A stretch of DNA of 5,474 nucleotides from Bacillota bacterium (lineage in GTDB: Bacteria; Bacillota; Bacilli; Alicyclobacillales; SLC66), in assembly GCA_021821225.1 (NCBI GenBank), contig JAKACR010000203.1, positions 1 through 5,474 on the forward strand, written 5' to 3'. A program made the position numbers and the translations under genes. The stretch's first letter is position 1. Every line of letters begins with the position of its first letter. A model generated the notes under the pieces. The model saw only the letters and a list, made by a program, of their open reading frames with translations. It had not been told where the DNA came from and searched no databases. Shown here piece after piece: positions 1 through 5,318 of this stretch.

Positions 1-72
1 CTGCTCGAAATTTCACCCTTCTCGATAACATGTGGACGTGAGGGTCTGCTTTCATTTGTCGAGGAAAGGTGA
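1..72 (+). CDS. Possible 3' end of an upstream gene (partial)
   Basis: Frame 1 is open from the left edge to a TGA at 70-72 and would encode the last 23 residues of a protein ending LLSFVEER. The TGA shares one base with the ATG at 72, giving TGATG. The same arrangement joins the next two genes at 825-829, which is the main reason to believe this frame. An open run of 23 codons is not improbable by chance, and no family can be recognised from so short a tail. If real, it is the upstream member of the glycosyltransferase operon, probably another cell-envelope glycan gene. Confidence 0.38.
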   Translation: MLEISPFSITCGREGLLSFVEER

Positions 73-827
73 TGCGCATGGATACACTCCTGGATCTTGT
101 GATTGTCAGTTATAACACCCGCGGGTTGGTGCTGGACTGCCTGCGCAGCATCCGTGCCCACACCCCTGCGCCGCATCGCGTCATTTTGGTCGATAACGGC
201 AGTTGCGACGGCACGGTCGAAGCGGTTCGTCAGCTCAAATGGAAAAACGTGTCCATCCTCGTCAATACGGACAACACTGGTTATGCAAAAGCGTGCAATC
301 AGGGGATCTGCGCAGGCAACAGTCCGTACATCATGCTGATGAACAGCGACGTGCTGGTGACGCCGGGCTGGCTGTCTCCACTGATCGAATGCATGCAAAG
401 TGACGAGCGCATCGCGGTGGTCGGCCCGAAGACAGTCGACCGGGCGGGACGCATCACGGGAGCCGGGATTGTCGGCACCAATGCGCGGCACTATCCGCGC
501 GGCCTGTTCGAACCGGACGGTCCGGGGATGTACGAAAAACAGGAGGACTGCATCAGCGTGAGCGGTGCGGCCTATTTGATCCGGCGCGATCTGTTGCCGG
601 TCCTGGGCATGTTTGATGAGCACTATTTTTTCTATTTTGAGGAGACGGACTACTCTTTCCATGCGCGCAGTCAGGGCTTTCGGGTGGTGTACTGCCCGCG
701 CAGCCGGATCTATCACCTGATGGGCCGCAGTTGTCAGAATCATGCGTATTTGCGTGCGCTGTTTGAGCGGAGTGAGCGCTATTTTCGCGGCAAATGGGCA
801 CATCTCATGACGGGGGAGAACGCGTGA
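72..827 (+). CDS. GT2 glycosyltransferase, rhamnosyltransferase (WbbL)-like
   Basis: This is a family-2 inverting glycosyltransferase that should transfer a sugar from a nucleotide-sugar donor to a growing glycan in the cytoplasm. The 251-residue product is one complete GT-A domain with no membrane segment. Visible motifs in order are VIVSYN near residue 10, VDNGSCDGT at 40-48 (nucleotide binding), NTGYAKACNQG near 68-78, NSD at 91-93 in place of the usual DxD, GAAYLIRRD at 165-173, and FEETDYSF at 189-196 carrying the probable catalytic acid, then YHLMGRS at 214-220. The NSD plus E-x-D-x-x-x pattern is typical of the COG1216 rhamnosyltransferase-like group, but the donor cannot be read from sequence. 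GTG 69, ATG 72 and ATG 78 are all possible starts. ATG 72 is preferred because GAGG at 61-64 sits 7 bases upstream; ATG 78 is nearly as good. The stop overlaps the next start as TGATG. Confidence 0.9.
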   Translation: MRMDTLLDLVIVSYNTRGLVLDCLRSIRAHTPAPHRVILVDNGSCDGTVEAVRQLKWKNVSILVNTDNTGYAKACNQGICAGNSPYIMLMNSDVLVTPGWLSPLIECMQSDERIAVVGPKTVDRAGRITGAGIVGTNARHYPRGLFEPDGPGMYEKQEDCISVSGAAYLIRRDLLPVLGMFDEHYFFYFEETDYSFHARSQGFRVVYCPRSRIYHLMGRSCQNHAYLRALFERSERYFRGKWAHLMTGENA

Positions 828-1570
828 TGCCGGATCGTCGCACGGGCTTGCTGCGCAAAGCGGAGAATAACAAGCTGACCGCCATGATGCAGGTGCGCAA
901 CGAGGCGCACCGCTATCTTCGCATGGTTCTGGATGATCTGTCGGACTATGTGGATGAGATCGTGATCCTCGACGATGGATCGACTGACGACACGGTCGCC
1001 ATCTGCGCTTCTTATGAAAAGGTGGTATCCCTTGGGCGCTCTGCTGAGTCGCAGTACGGGCTGAATGAGGCGGCGCTGAAACGGCGCCTGTTCCACCGGA
1101 CCGTGGCGTCGCGTCCCGACTGGATTCTTGCCGTTGATGCGGATGAGGTGTTCGAGCGCGGGTTCCATGAGAAAGTCCGCAGGCTGATCAACCAGGCGGA
1201 GATTGATTGGTACAGTTTCCGATTCTATCATTTCTGGTCTTCCATGACGCACTATCGCACTGACAAGCTGTGGGCTCCGACGCAATACGGTCCGCGTCTT
1301 TTCCGCTATATGCCAGGAGCGGTCTACCGATTGTCCAATCAGGCGCTGCACGGCGGGAGCATTCCGGTGAACCTTGTGTCCGATTTTCCGGGAGCGCGCT
1401 CGGACATACGCATCAAGCACTACGGATATGCGGGTACGCGGGAGGACATTCTGCGTAAGTATCAATTTTACGTCGCCCGCGATCCTCGGTCGGAGTTCTG
1501 TCCACGCAGCCACTATGAGTCCATGCTCGACGGGGAACCCGTCCTGTTGCCGTGGGGTGAGGAGACGTGA
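827..1570 (+). CDS. GT2 glycosyltransferase with DAD motif
   Basis: A second family-2 glycosyltransferase (247 aa), of a subtype clearly different from its two neighbours. It opens with a 15-residue basic lead, then LTAMMQVRNEA at about 17-27, LDDGSTDDT at 48-56 (nucleotide binding) and WILAVDADEVFE at 99-110, where D104-A105-D106 is the metal-binding DxD. A later RFYHFW segment and IKHYGYAG near 196-203 supply the acceptor-side and histidine motifs. It resembles short GT2 enzymes of the lipopolysaccharide-core/beta-glucosyltransferase type, but the sugar and acceptor are not determinable. ATG 827 is chosen over the upstream ATG 794 and GTG 824 because GGGGGAG at 812-818 is 8 bases away and because it forms the TGATG overlap with the previous gene. 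The gene ends in GTGA, sharing four bases with the next gene, so the three GTs are probably translationally coupled. Confidence 0.88.
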   Translation: MPDRRTGLLRKAENNKLTAMMQVRNEAHRYLRMVLDDLSDYVDEIVILDDGSTDDTVAICASYEKVVSLGRSAESQYGLNEAALKRRLFHRTVASRPDWILAVDADEVFERGFHEKVRRLINQAEIDWYSFRFYHFWSSMTHYRTDKLWAPTQYGPRLFRYMPGAVYRLSNQALHGGSIPVNLVSDFPGARSDIRIKHYGYAGTREDILRKYQFYVARDPRSEFCPRSHYESMLDGEPVLLPWGEET

Positions 1571-2445
1571 CGCGGCCGCTTACGATCATTGTTGTCAGTT
1601 ACAACACGCGGGAGAGAACAGAGCGCTGCCTCACTCACCTGTTTGACTATACGGATGCGCCGTTTCACCTCGTGGTGGTTGATAACGCTTCCTCCGACGG
1701 GACTCCTGAGATGCTGGCGGACTTTGCGAGGCGATTGCCGCATGACGTGACGGTGGTGCAAAACAGCCAGAACCTGGGTTACGCTCCCGCGGTGGGACAG
1801 GCGTGTTCCCGCGAGTGGACTGAAGGGGATGTCTGTCTTGTCAATTCGGACTTGTACGTCGGTCCGGAGTGGGCCGGCCGGCTGCAACGCCACCTGTACC
1901 GGGACGGCCGGATTGCCGCCGTGGCCCCGCTCGGGCGCGGCATCGGGGGGAGGCAGGATTTTTCGCTGTACTATCAAGAGTGGTGTCAGAAGGCGTCCAT
2001 CCGGGACTGTCTGGTTGATGTGAATCACCGTCTGACCGGTGCCCGTCCGTGCGCGACAACCGCCAAGTGTCTGCAGGGGACCATCTGGATGATCAAGGGA
2101 CAGGCGCTTCGACAATTGGGCGGATTGGATCCCGGTTGCCTGGCCGGCGCGGATGATGCGGACTGGTGCCTGCGCGCACGGATTGGGGGATGGAAGCTGG
2201 TCATCGCGATGGACGTGTTTGTATGGCATGACGATCACAGTTCGTTTGCGGAGCTGCCCGGACAGGGCGCTCTGTGGATCAATCAGAGCTGGGATTACTT
2301 CAATCACAAATGGCACGGCCAGTTTGACCGGCTCTCGTGGGCCGATCTCATGGAAAACACGGAGGTCACCCAATACCCGCCCTTCGTTTATGAAGAATTT
2401 CCTCAGAAATTCATCGGTGAACCTGGAGCACCAACGGATGATTGA
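1567..2445 (+). CDS. GT2 glycosyltransferase, rhamnosyltransferase-like, cysteine-rich
   Basis: A third family-2 glycosyltransferase (292 aa), related to the first gene and longer at the C-terminus. Motifs are IIVVSYNTRERTERCL at residues 7-22, VDNASSDGT at 38-46, QNLGYAPA near 68-75, NSD at 93-95 in the DxD position, GTIWMIKGQALRQLGG at 171-186 and ADDADWCLRARIGGWK at 195-210 (the acidic catalytic segment), then VWHDDHSSF at 219-227. A roughly 65-residue tail rich in aromatic residues (WINQSWDYFNHKWH) follows the fold and may contact the acceptor. At least eight cysteines are scattered through the protein, more than in its neighbours. The GTG start overlaps the preceding TGA by four bases. 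GGGGTGA at 1554-1560 is a suitably spaced ribosome binding site. This is the last of the three coupled GTs; an 80-bp gap follows. Likely role: a later sugar in the same oligosaccharide. Confidence 0.9.
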   Translation: MTRPLTIIVVSYNTRERTERCLTHLFDYTDAPFHLVVVDNASSDGTPEMLADFARRLPHDVTVVQNSQNLGYAPAVGQACSREWTEGDVCLVNSDLYVGPEWAGRLQRHLYRDGRIAAVAPLGRGIGGRQDFSLYYQEWCQKASIRDCLVDVNHRLTGARPCATTAKCLQGTIWMIKGQALRQLGGLDPGCLAGADDADWCLRARIGGWKLVIAMDVFVWHDDHSSFAELPGQGALWINQSWDYFNHKWHGQFDRLSWADLMENTEVTQYPPFVYEEFPQKFIGEPGAPTDD

Positions 2446-2459
2446 TAGGTTTATGCCGC

Positions 2460-2488
2460 CACAACGGGCGGCGGAACGCCATACGCTG
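2460..2488 (+). promoter_or_regulatory. Candidate sigma-K-like promoter for the beta-domain gene pair
   Basis: CACA at 2460-2463 and CATACGCTG at 2480-2488 are separated by 16 bases. This fits the published Bacillus sigma-K pattern (mACm, 16-17 bases, CATAnnnTA) at all positions except the last. Transcription would begin near 2495, about 16 bases before the ribosome binding site at 2511. A GC-rich 6-bp inverted repeat (2455-2460 with 2467-2472) overlaps the -35 element. The motif is short and a similar match occurs at 3308-3336 with no gene behind it, so this is suggestive only. Confidence 0.3.
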
Positions 2489-2510
2489 GTACGGCAAGGA
2501 GTCCATTTCA

Positions 2511-2516
2511 AGGGGG
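2511..2516 (+). promoter_or_regulatory. Ribosome binding site deciding the start at 2526
   Basis: AGGGGG lies 9 bases before ATG 2526 and selects it over the in-frame TTG 2442 and GTG 2520. Another SD-like AAGGAG at 2496-2501 has no start codon at a usable distance. Confidence 0.6.
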
Positions 2517-2525
2517 ATTGTGACG

Positions 2526-3002
2526 ATGGGCAGAGTGAGTTCCGCGCTTCGTGTCGGTGTTATTCGCGCGCGCAAGGTGGAGACTGGCCAGTTGATCGTC
2601 AGGCGGATCGTGCGCCCCGGCCGGCGCCAGCATATTTGCCATATTTCAAAGGAACTGGTGGAGAAATTGCGCCGCGAACTGCGCAGGGTGCGCCATTCAT
2701 TGCATGACGTGGAAGAGCAGGTCCGCGATCTGGAACAGGAGGTGCAGGCCCTTCAGGCGGAGGTGCAGGCCCTTCAGGCGGAGGTGCAGGCCCTTCAGGC
2801 GGAGGCTGCGAGCGGCATGCCCGCCAACAGCGCGCTGACCGGCCTCTTTCTCAGCAAGACCGGCCAGGTGGTCACGGTCACCACGAACCTGGAGACAGTC
2901 GTCGGCACCGTCACGAACGTCGCCGTGAATGCGGTTGAATTGACCCAGTCCAATGGAGACATCGTGATTATCCCGTTTAGCAAAATCACATCCATCCAGT
3001 GA
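2526..3002 (+). CDS. Coiled-coil protein with C-terminal Sm-like beta domain (DUF2642-like)
   Basis: A 158-residue non-enzymatic protein in three parts. Residues 1-38 are very basic (runs such as RRIVRPGRR). Residues 45-90 form an unbroken coiled coil: hydrophobic residues at V45, L48, L52, V55, L59, V62, V66, L69, V73, L76, V80, L83, V87 and L90 alternate in steps of exactly 3 and 4. Within it, EVQALQA at 72-78 repeats three times without change. After a short AASGMPANS linker, residues 104-158 form a small threonine- and valine-rich beta domain ending IIPFSKITSIQ, which resembles the DUF2642 family of spore-former proteins. No signal peptide or membrane segment is present. ATG 2526 is supported by AGGGGG at 2511-2516. 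The gene follows the GT operon and precedes a single-domain homologue of its own C-terminus. A multimeric surface or spore-coat scaffold is a reasonable guess; the function is unknown. Confidence 0.82.
   Translation: MGRVSSALRVGVIRARKVETGQLIVRRIVRPGRRQHICHISKELVEKLRRELRRVRHSLHDVEEQVRDLEQEVQALQAEVQALQAEVQALQAEAASGMPANSALTGLFLSKTGQVVTVTTNLETVVGTVTNVAVNAVELTQSNGDIVIIPFSKITSIQ
2738..2805 (+). repeat. Perfect 21-bp tandem repeat encoding coiled-coil heptads
   Basis: Units at 2738-2758, 2759-2779 and 2780-2800 are identical, and the first five bases of a fourth unit follow (2801-2805). Each unit is exactly seven codons, encoding EVQALQA in the reading frame of the 2526 gene. Identity at every third codon position indicates recent duplication, for example by replication slippage, rather than selection on the protein alone. 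Copy number can change by one unit without breaking frame or heptad register. Confidence 0.97.
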
Positions 3003-3081
3003 CGGGCGAACAGGACGTAAGGCGGCGTGTGGCCCGAAGGGGCGCGGCGCCGAAGAGATCACGCGCGATGGCGCTTTTGTG

Positions 3082-3088
3082 AAGGAGG
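3082..3088 (+). promoter_or_regulatory. Strong ribosome binding site for the 66-aa gene
   Basis: AAGGAGG is a full-consensus Shine-Dalgarno sequence, 10 bases before ATG 3099. It is the strongest such site in the window, so this small protein may be made in larger amounts than its neighbours. Confidence 0.75.
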
Positions 3089-3098
3089 AAGAGTCATC

Positions 3099-3299
3099 AT
3101 GACATTTGCCAGTCTGCTGTCTGCCTTCATCGGCCGCACGGTGGAGGTGGTTGTGCCGGGCGCGCTGTTCGACGGAAAGCTGACCGCGGTGCAAGACACA
3201 CTCATTCAGGTCGAGGAGCCGCCCACAGTCTATGGAGGCCCGCCGATTACCGTGAGCATTCCGTCCATCAGCATCGATCTGGTTCGCGTGCTCGCATAG
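3099..3299 (+). CDS. Small Sm-like beta-domain protein (DUF2642-like)
   Basis: A 66-residue protein that is essentially the C-terminal domain of the preceding gene on its own. Both share the order [LS]-x-x-x-x-G-x-x-V-x-V, then a turn, G-x-[LV]-T-x-V, a five-strand-like alternation of hydrophobic residues, and I-x-[VI]-x-IP-x-x-x-I near the end. Here the segments are FIGRTVEVVV at 10-19, GKLTAV at 25-30 and ITVSIPSISI at 49-58. The insertion EPPTVYGGPP at 39-48 lengthens one loop. There is no signal peptide, transmembrane segment or catalytic motif. ATG 3099 is preferred over GTG 3027 because AAGGAGG at 3082-3088 sits 10 bases before it. It follows the 2526 gene after 96 bp with no visible terminator or promoter, so the two are probably co-transcribed. 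Small proteins of this type occur in spore formers, often without known function. Confidence 0.8.
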   Translation: MTFASLLSAFIGRTVEVVVPGALFDGKLTAVQDTLIQVEEPPTVYGGPPITVSIPSISIDLVRVLA

Positions 3300-3337
3300 T
3301 CCGCGAATACACGTGTTGCACAGCGATCATAAGATGG

Positions 3338-3363
3338 CCCAAAGCAGTCGCCCCAAAGCAGTC
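3338..3363. repeat. 12-bp direct repeat between convergent genes
   Basis: CCCAAAGCAGTC occurs at 3338-3349 and again at 3352-3363, two bases apart. The second copy overlaps the stop codon (3362-3364) of the minus-strand glycosyltransferase. The 62-bp gap between the convergent genes (3300-3361) otherwise shows only an 8-bp palindrome, ACACGTGT at 3309-3316, and no hairpin with a T-run that would mark a terminator. Confidence 0.85.
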
Positions 3364-4597
3364 ACATATCGCGAGCATACTGCTTTGCCCACGCCTGGTA
3401 AGCGGTGCGATGCGTCTGGCTGATGCTTGCGCGGCGGATTACGCGGTGATAGAGTGCGCCGCTCGCGGTCGCGATGGCATTGTACCGCCGCAATTGCAGA
3501 ATGAGCGCCACATCTTCAAACAGCCTTCCCGCCGACGCGTCTGTCGTCGTCCAACCGCCCAATTGCCGGAGGACACCGGTTCTGTACAGGCGCGGGATTG
3601 ACACGTGCGCCTCCGCCGGCGTAATGATGGGCGGAGTGGCCAGCGTCATGCCGCGCAAGGACAATTCACCGCGCCGCGCGAGCCGCCATGTGAAGTGATC
3701 GAATGTCAGCAGCCCAATGCTTTCGGGAGTTGCGTCCATCGCCAGGCGCATACGCAAAAGCGCGTGCGGCGGCAGCCAGTCATCGGCGTCCAGTTCGAGC
3801 AGATACCGCCCGCGCGCGGCGGCAAGCGCGTGGTTGAGTGCGTGCGCCTTACCCCGATTGACAGGAGATCGCAACAAAATGACGCGAGGGTCGTGCTGCG
3901 CGCAGGAACGCGCCGTCGCGGCGGTCGAATCGGTTGATCCGTCGTCCACGACCAGGAGTTCCCACGAACAGTCCGACTGGGCCAGAACAGACGCGATGGC
4001 CCAGGGAATCCTGTCGGCTTCATTGTATGCGCACAGCGCAATACTGACAGTCGGCACCCCGTCATCCTCGTAGCCATGCGGGACATTGTGACGTTTTGGC
4101 GGCCGCAGGACGGAGAGGATGTGGGACAATGCGTCCCGTCTTGCCCAATGCGCCGCCAAACGGTTGTTGATACCGACTTTTGCGCGCGCCCCGCTGTGGG
4201 CGAGCGAGATGTCTTCCATCGACAGGGCGAGTTGGTAGGGAAGATAGAACGGTGTGGGGAGCGGGTGTTCAATGCTTCTGAGACGGGCGAGCAGCGTGCG
4301 CCTTTGCCAGAGGGACGGAATGCCACGCCCGGATGCAAAGTAATCTGCCCACGATTGTTCCGGCGATTTTTTCTCGCCGACCGCCAAACAGAGTGGAGCG
4401 CCCTCGCAGTGTGACAGGGATTCTTGAAACGCCGGAGCCGCGCTGTTCCATGCGCGCAGGGCGCCGCTCCATGCGATCCAGTGCGCGGGCGCATCGCGCA
4501 AGCGGGCAACCAGTTGCGCGAGATAACCGGCCGGATCGGTCAGCAAGTCTGAAGGGTCATTTATCGCCTGAACCACGGGATGGGAATCGAATGCCAT
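3362..4597 (-). CDS. Two-module GT2 glycosyltransferase with degenerate N-terminal GT-A half
   Basis: The 411-residue product ends in a complete family-2 glycosyltransferase domain from about residue 183: TVSIALCAYNEADRI at 183-197, VVDDGSTDST at 216-225 (nucleotide binding), ELDADDW at 268-274 (DxD metal site), IPRLYRTGVLRQLGGW at 334-349, FEDVAL at 360-365 (catalytic acid) and YH at 383-384. Residues 1-165 look like a second, decayed copy. IPSLWQRRTLLARLRS at 93-108 matches 334-349, MEDISL at 127-132 matches 360-365, and a histidine at 150 matches H384. The place of the DxD is taken by S44-G45-A46, and the nucleotide-binding half is mostly missing. The upper module probably positions the acceptor or mediates contacts. 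ATG 4597 is chosen because AGGAG at 4612-4608 is 10 bases upstream; longer starts would run through the divergent acyltransferase gene. It converges on the 66-aa gene. Donor and acceptor are unknown. Confidence 0.88.
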   Translation of the reverse strand: MAFDSHPVVQAINDPSDLLTDPAGYLAQLVARLRDAPAHWIAWSGALRAWNSAAPAFQESLSHCEGAPLCLAVGEKKSPEQSWADYFASGRGIPSLWQRRTLLARLRSIEHPLPTPFYLPYQLALSMEDISLAHSGARAKVGINNRLAAHWARRDALSHILSVLRPPKRHNVPHGYEDDGVPTVSIALCAYNEADRIPWAIASVLAQSDCSWELLVVDDGSTDSTAATARSCAQHDPRVILLRSPVNRGKAHALNHALAAARGRYLLELDADDWLPPHALLRMRLAMDATPESIGLLTFDHFTWRLARRGELSLRGMTLATPPIITPAEAHVSIPRLYRTGVLRQLGGWTTTDASAGRLFEDVALILQLRRYNAIATASGALYHRVIRRASISQTHRTAYQAWAKQYARDM

Positions 4598-4607
4598 CGC
4601 CCTGTCG

Positions 4608-4612
4608 CTCCT
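4608..4612 (-). promoter_or_regulatory. Ribosome binding site deciding the GT start at 4597
   Basis: AGGAG read on the minus strand, 10 bases before ATG 4597. It rules against the much longer open frame that would extend to 4891 and overlap the acyltransferase by some 230 bases. Confidence 0.65.
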
Positions 4613-4645
4613 GTCGTAAAGGATGTTCAAAAGGGTATTCAGAGT

Positions 4646-4653
4646 GGGAGAGG
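4646..4653 (+). promoter_or_regulatory. Ribosome binding site deciding the acyltransferase start at 4659
   Basis: GGGAGAGG ends 5 bases before ATG 4659 (GGGAG alone is 8 bases away). The alternative ATG 4623 has only AAAGG directly against it, which is too close to serve. Confidence 0.65.
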
Positions 4654-4658
4654 ATTTG

Positions 4659-5159
4659 ATGACGCGACCGCACATCAATCCGCCGTATTCGGTATATGGG
4701 CCGGGTCTGGTGGAATACGGCGAGAACGTCTTTGTCGCGGAACACGGCTGGCTGTCCCTGCCGTCGCTCGATGAGCGCGTGCGCATCGGGGACAATATCC
4801 AATTGGGGCGATTCTTCACCGCTTCATGCGTGAATCGGATCGATATCGGCGCAGGCTGTCTCATTGCGGAACGGGTGTTCATCACGGACACGGGCCATCT
4901 GTTTGAGGATATTCATGTGCCGATCATGGTGTCCGGATTGATGGAGGGAAGACCCGTGAAGATTGAGGATGATGTGTGGATTGGCGTGGGCGCCGTCATT
5001 TTGCCCGGTGTGGCTGTCGGTCGGCATTCTGTCGTCGCCGCGAACGCCGTTGTCAATCGCGACGTTCCCGCCTACAGTGTGGTTGCGGGCAACCCGGCGC
5101 AGGTGGTAAAGACGTTCGATTCAGAATCAGGTGTCTGGGAACGAACCGGGGAACAGTGA
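4659..5159 (+). CDS. Hexapeptide-repeat (left-handed beta-helix) O-acyltransferase
   Basis: A 166-residue acyltransferase of the maltose/xenobiotic acetyltransferase-like group, expected to move an acetyl or similar group from acyl-CoA to a sugar hydroxyl in the cytoplasm as a trimer. Imperfect hexapeptides run through most of the protein: VRIGDN at 41-46, IDIGAG at 61-66, VKIEDD at 100-105, VWIGVG at 106-111, AVILPG at 112-117, VAVGRH at 118-123, SVVAAN at 124-129 and AVVNRD at 130-135. The loop ITDTGHLFED at 75-84 interrupts the helix and carries the probable catalytic histidine H80. GNPAQVVK at 144-151 is the usual closing segment of the coil. Length fits the family. There is no membrane segment. 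It is transcribed divergently from the two-module GT and probably modifies the sugar or glycan made by the neighbouring GTs. The exact acyl group and substrate cannot be read from sequence. Confidence 0.9.
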   Translation: MTRPHINPPYSVYGPGLVEYGENVFVAEHGWLSLPSLDERVRIGDNIQLGRFFTASCVNRIDIGAGCLIAERVFITDTGHLFEDIHVPIMVSGLMEGRPVKIEDDVWIGVGAVILPGVAVGRHSVVAANAVVNRDVPAYSVVAGNPAQVVKTFDSESGVWERTGEQ

Positions 5160-5213
5160 GGTGAGTGCTCGCCGCGAGTTTCGCGAAGCGGTGTTTGAGC
5201 AGGAGCAAAGGGG

Positions 5214-5288
5214 ATGAAGAAGACTGGCAGAAGACGTTTTCAAAATAGCCAGACAGGCGACATGGATGCAGAGGTCTTTCATAATTGA
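5214..5288 (+). CDS. Possible 24-aa small protein, or 5' remnant of a gene
   Basis: ATG 5214 follows AGGAG (5201-5205) by 8 bases and opens a 24-codon frame, beginning MKKTGRRRFQ and ending in TGA at 5286-5288. The product is basic at its start and acidic later (GDMDAEVF), with no hydrophobic segment. It matches nothing I recognise. The MKK start and ideal spacing argue for translation, but the length is well within chance. It could equally be the beginning of a gene that was disrupted downstream. Confidence 0.25.
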   Translation: MKKTGRRRFQNSQTGDMDAEVFHN

Positions 5289-5318
5289 CGGGTATCTGGT
5301 ATTGTTTTGTAGGGAAAA

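Larger units (their letters stand above)
4598..4658. promoter_or_regulatory. Divergent intergenic region between GT and acyltransferase
   Basis: These 61 bases separate the two divergent start codons. They contain both ribosome binding sites, which leaves little room for two separate promoters, so the promoters probably overlap each other or lie inside the opposite coding region. I see no convincing -35/-10 pair on either strand. TTGAAC on the minus strand (4630-4625) has no partner -10 at 16-18 bases. Confidence 0.45.

Noticed and set aside
779..1513. 244-codon open frame on the minus strand opposite the second GT
   Set aside because: Shadow of the plus-strand gene with DDGSTDDT and DAD motifs; no ribosome binding site or recognisable domain.
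2455..2472. GCCGCC/GGCGGC hairpin after the third GT as a terminator
   Set aside because: The stem is GC-rich and well formed but is not followed by a T-run; it could pause transcription but is not a standard terminator.
1513..2511. 332-codon open frame on the minus strand opposite the third GT
   Set aside because: Antisense shadow: the plus strand has unmistakable GT2 motifs and coupled starts, while the minus product is proline- and arginine-rich without recognisable domains, as expected in GC-rich DNA.
3063..3078. GCGC-GATG-GCGC followed by TTTT as a terminator before the 66-aa gene
   Set aside because: A 4-bp stem and four T residues are too weak, and it lies just before a strong ribosome binding site in a probable two-gene operon.
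2697..3194. Minus-strand frame with repeated LKGLHLR heptads
   Set aside because: The apparent protein repeat is just the antisense reading of the 21-bp repeat; the plus-strand frame has a good start and a regular coiled coil.
3308..3336. Second sigma-K-like match (TACA, 16 bases, CATAAGATG) on the plus strand
   Set aside because: It points into the antisense strand of the convergent GT with no plus-strand gene for over 1.3 kb. It shows that such matches arise by chance and lowers confidence in the one at 2460.
3706..4509. 267-codon alternative minus-strand frame inside the two-module GT
   Set aside because: Overlaps a frame with complete GT2 motifs; its product is low in hydrophobic pattern and rich in R, P, T and W, typical of a frame shadow.
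5285..5313. Sigma-A promoter, TTGACG with TGTAGG 17 bases later
   Set aside because: The -35 is good but the -10 matches only three of six positions; the extended -10 TGGTATTGT nearby is at the wrong distance from it.
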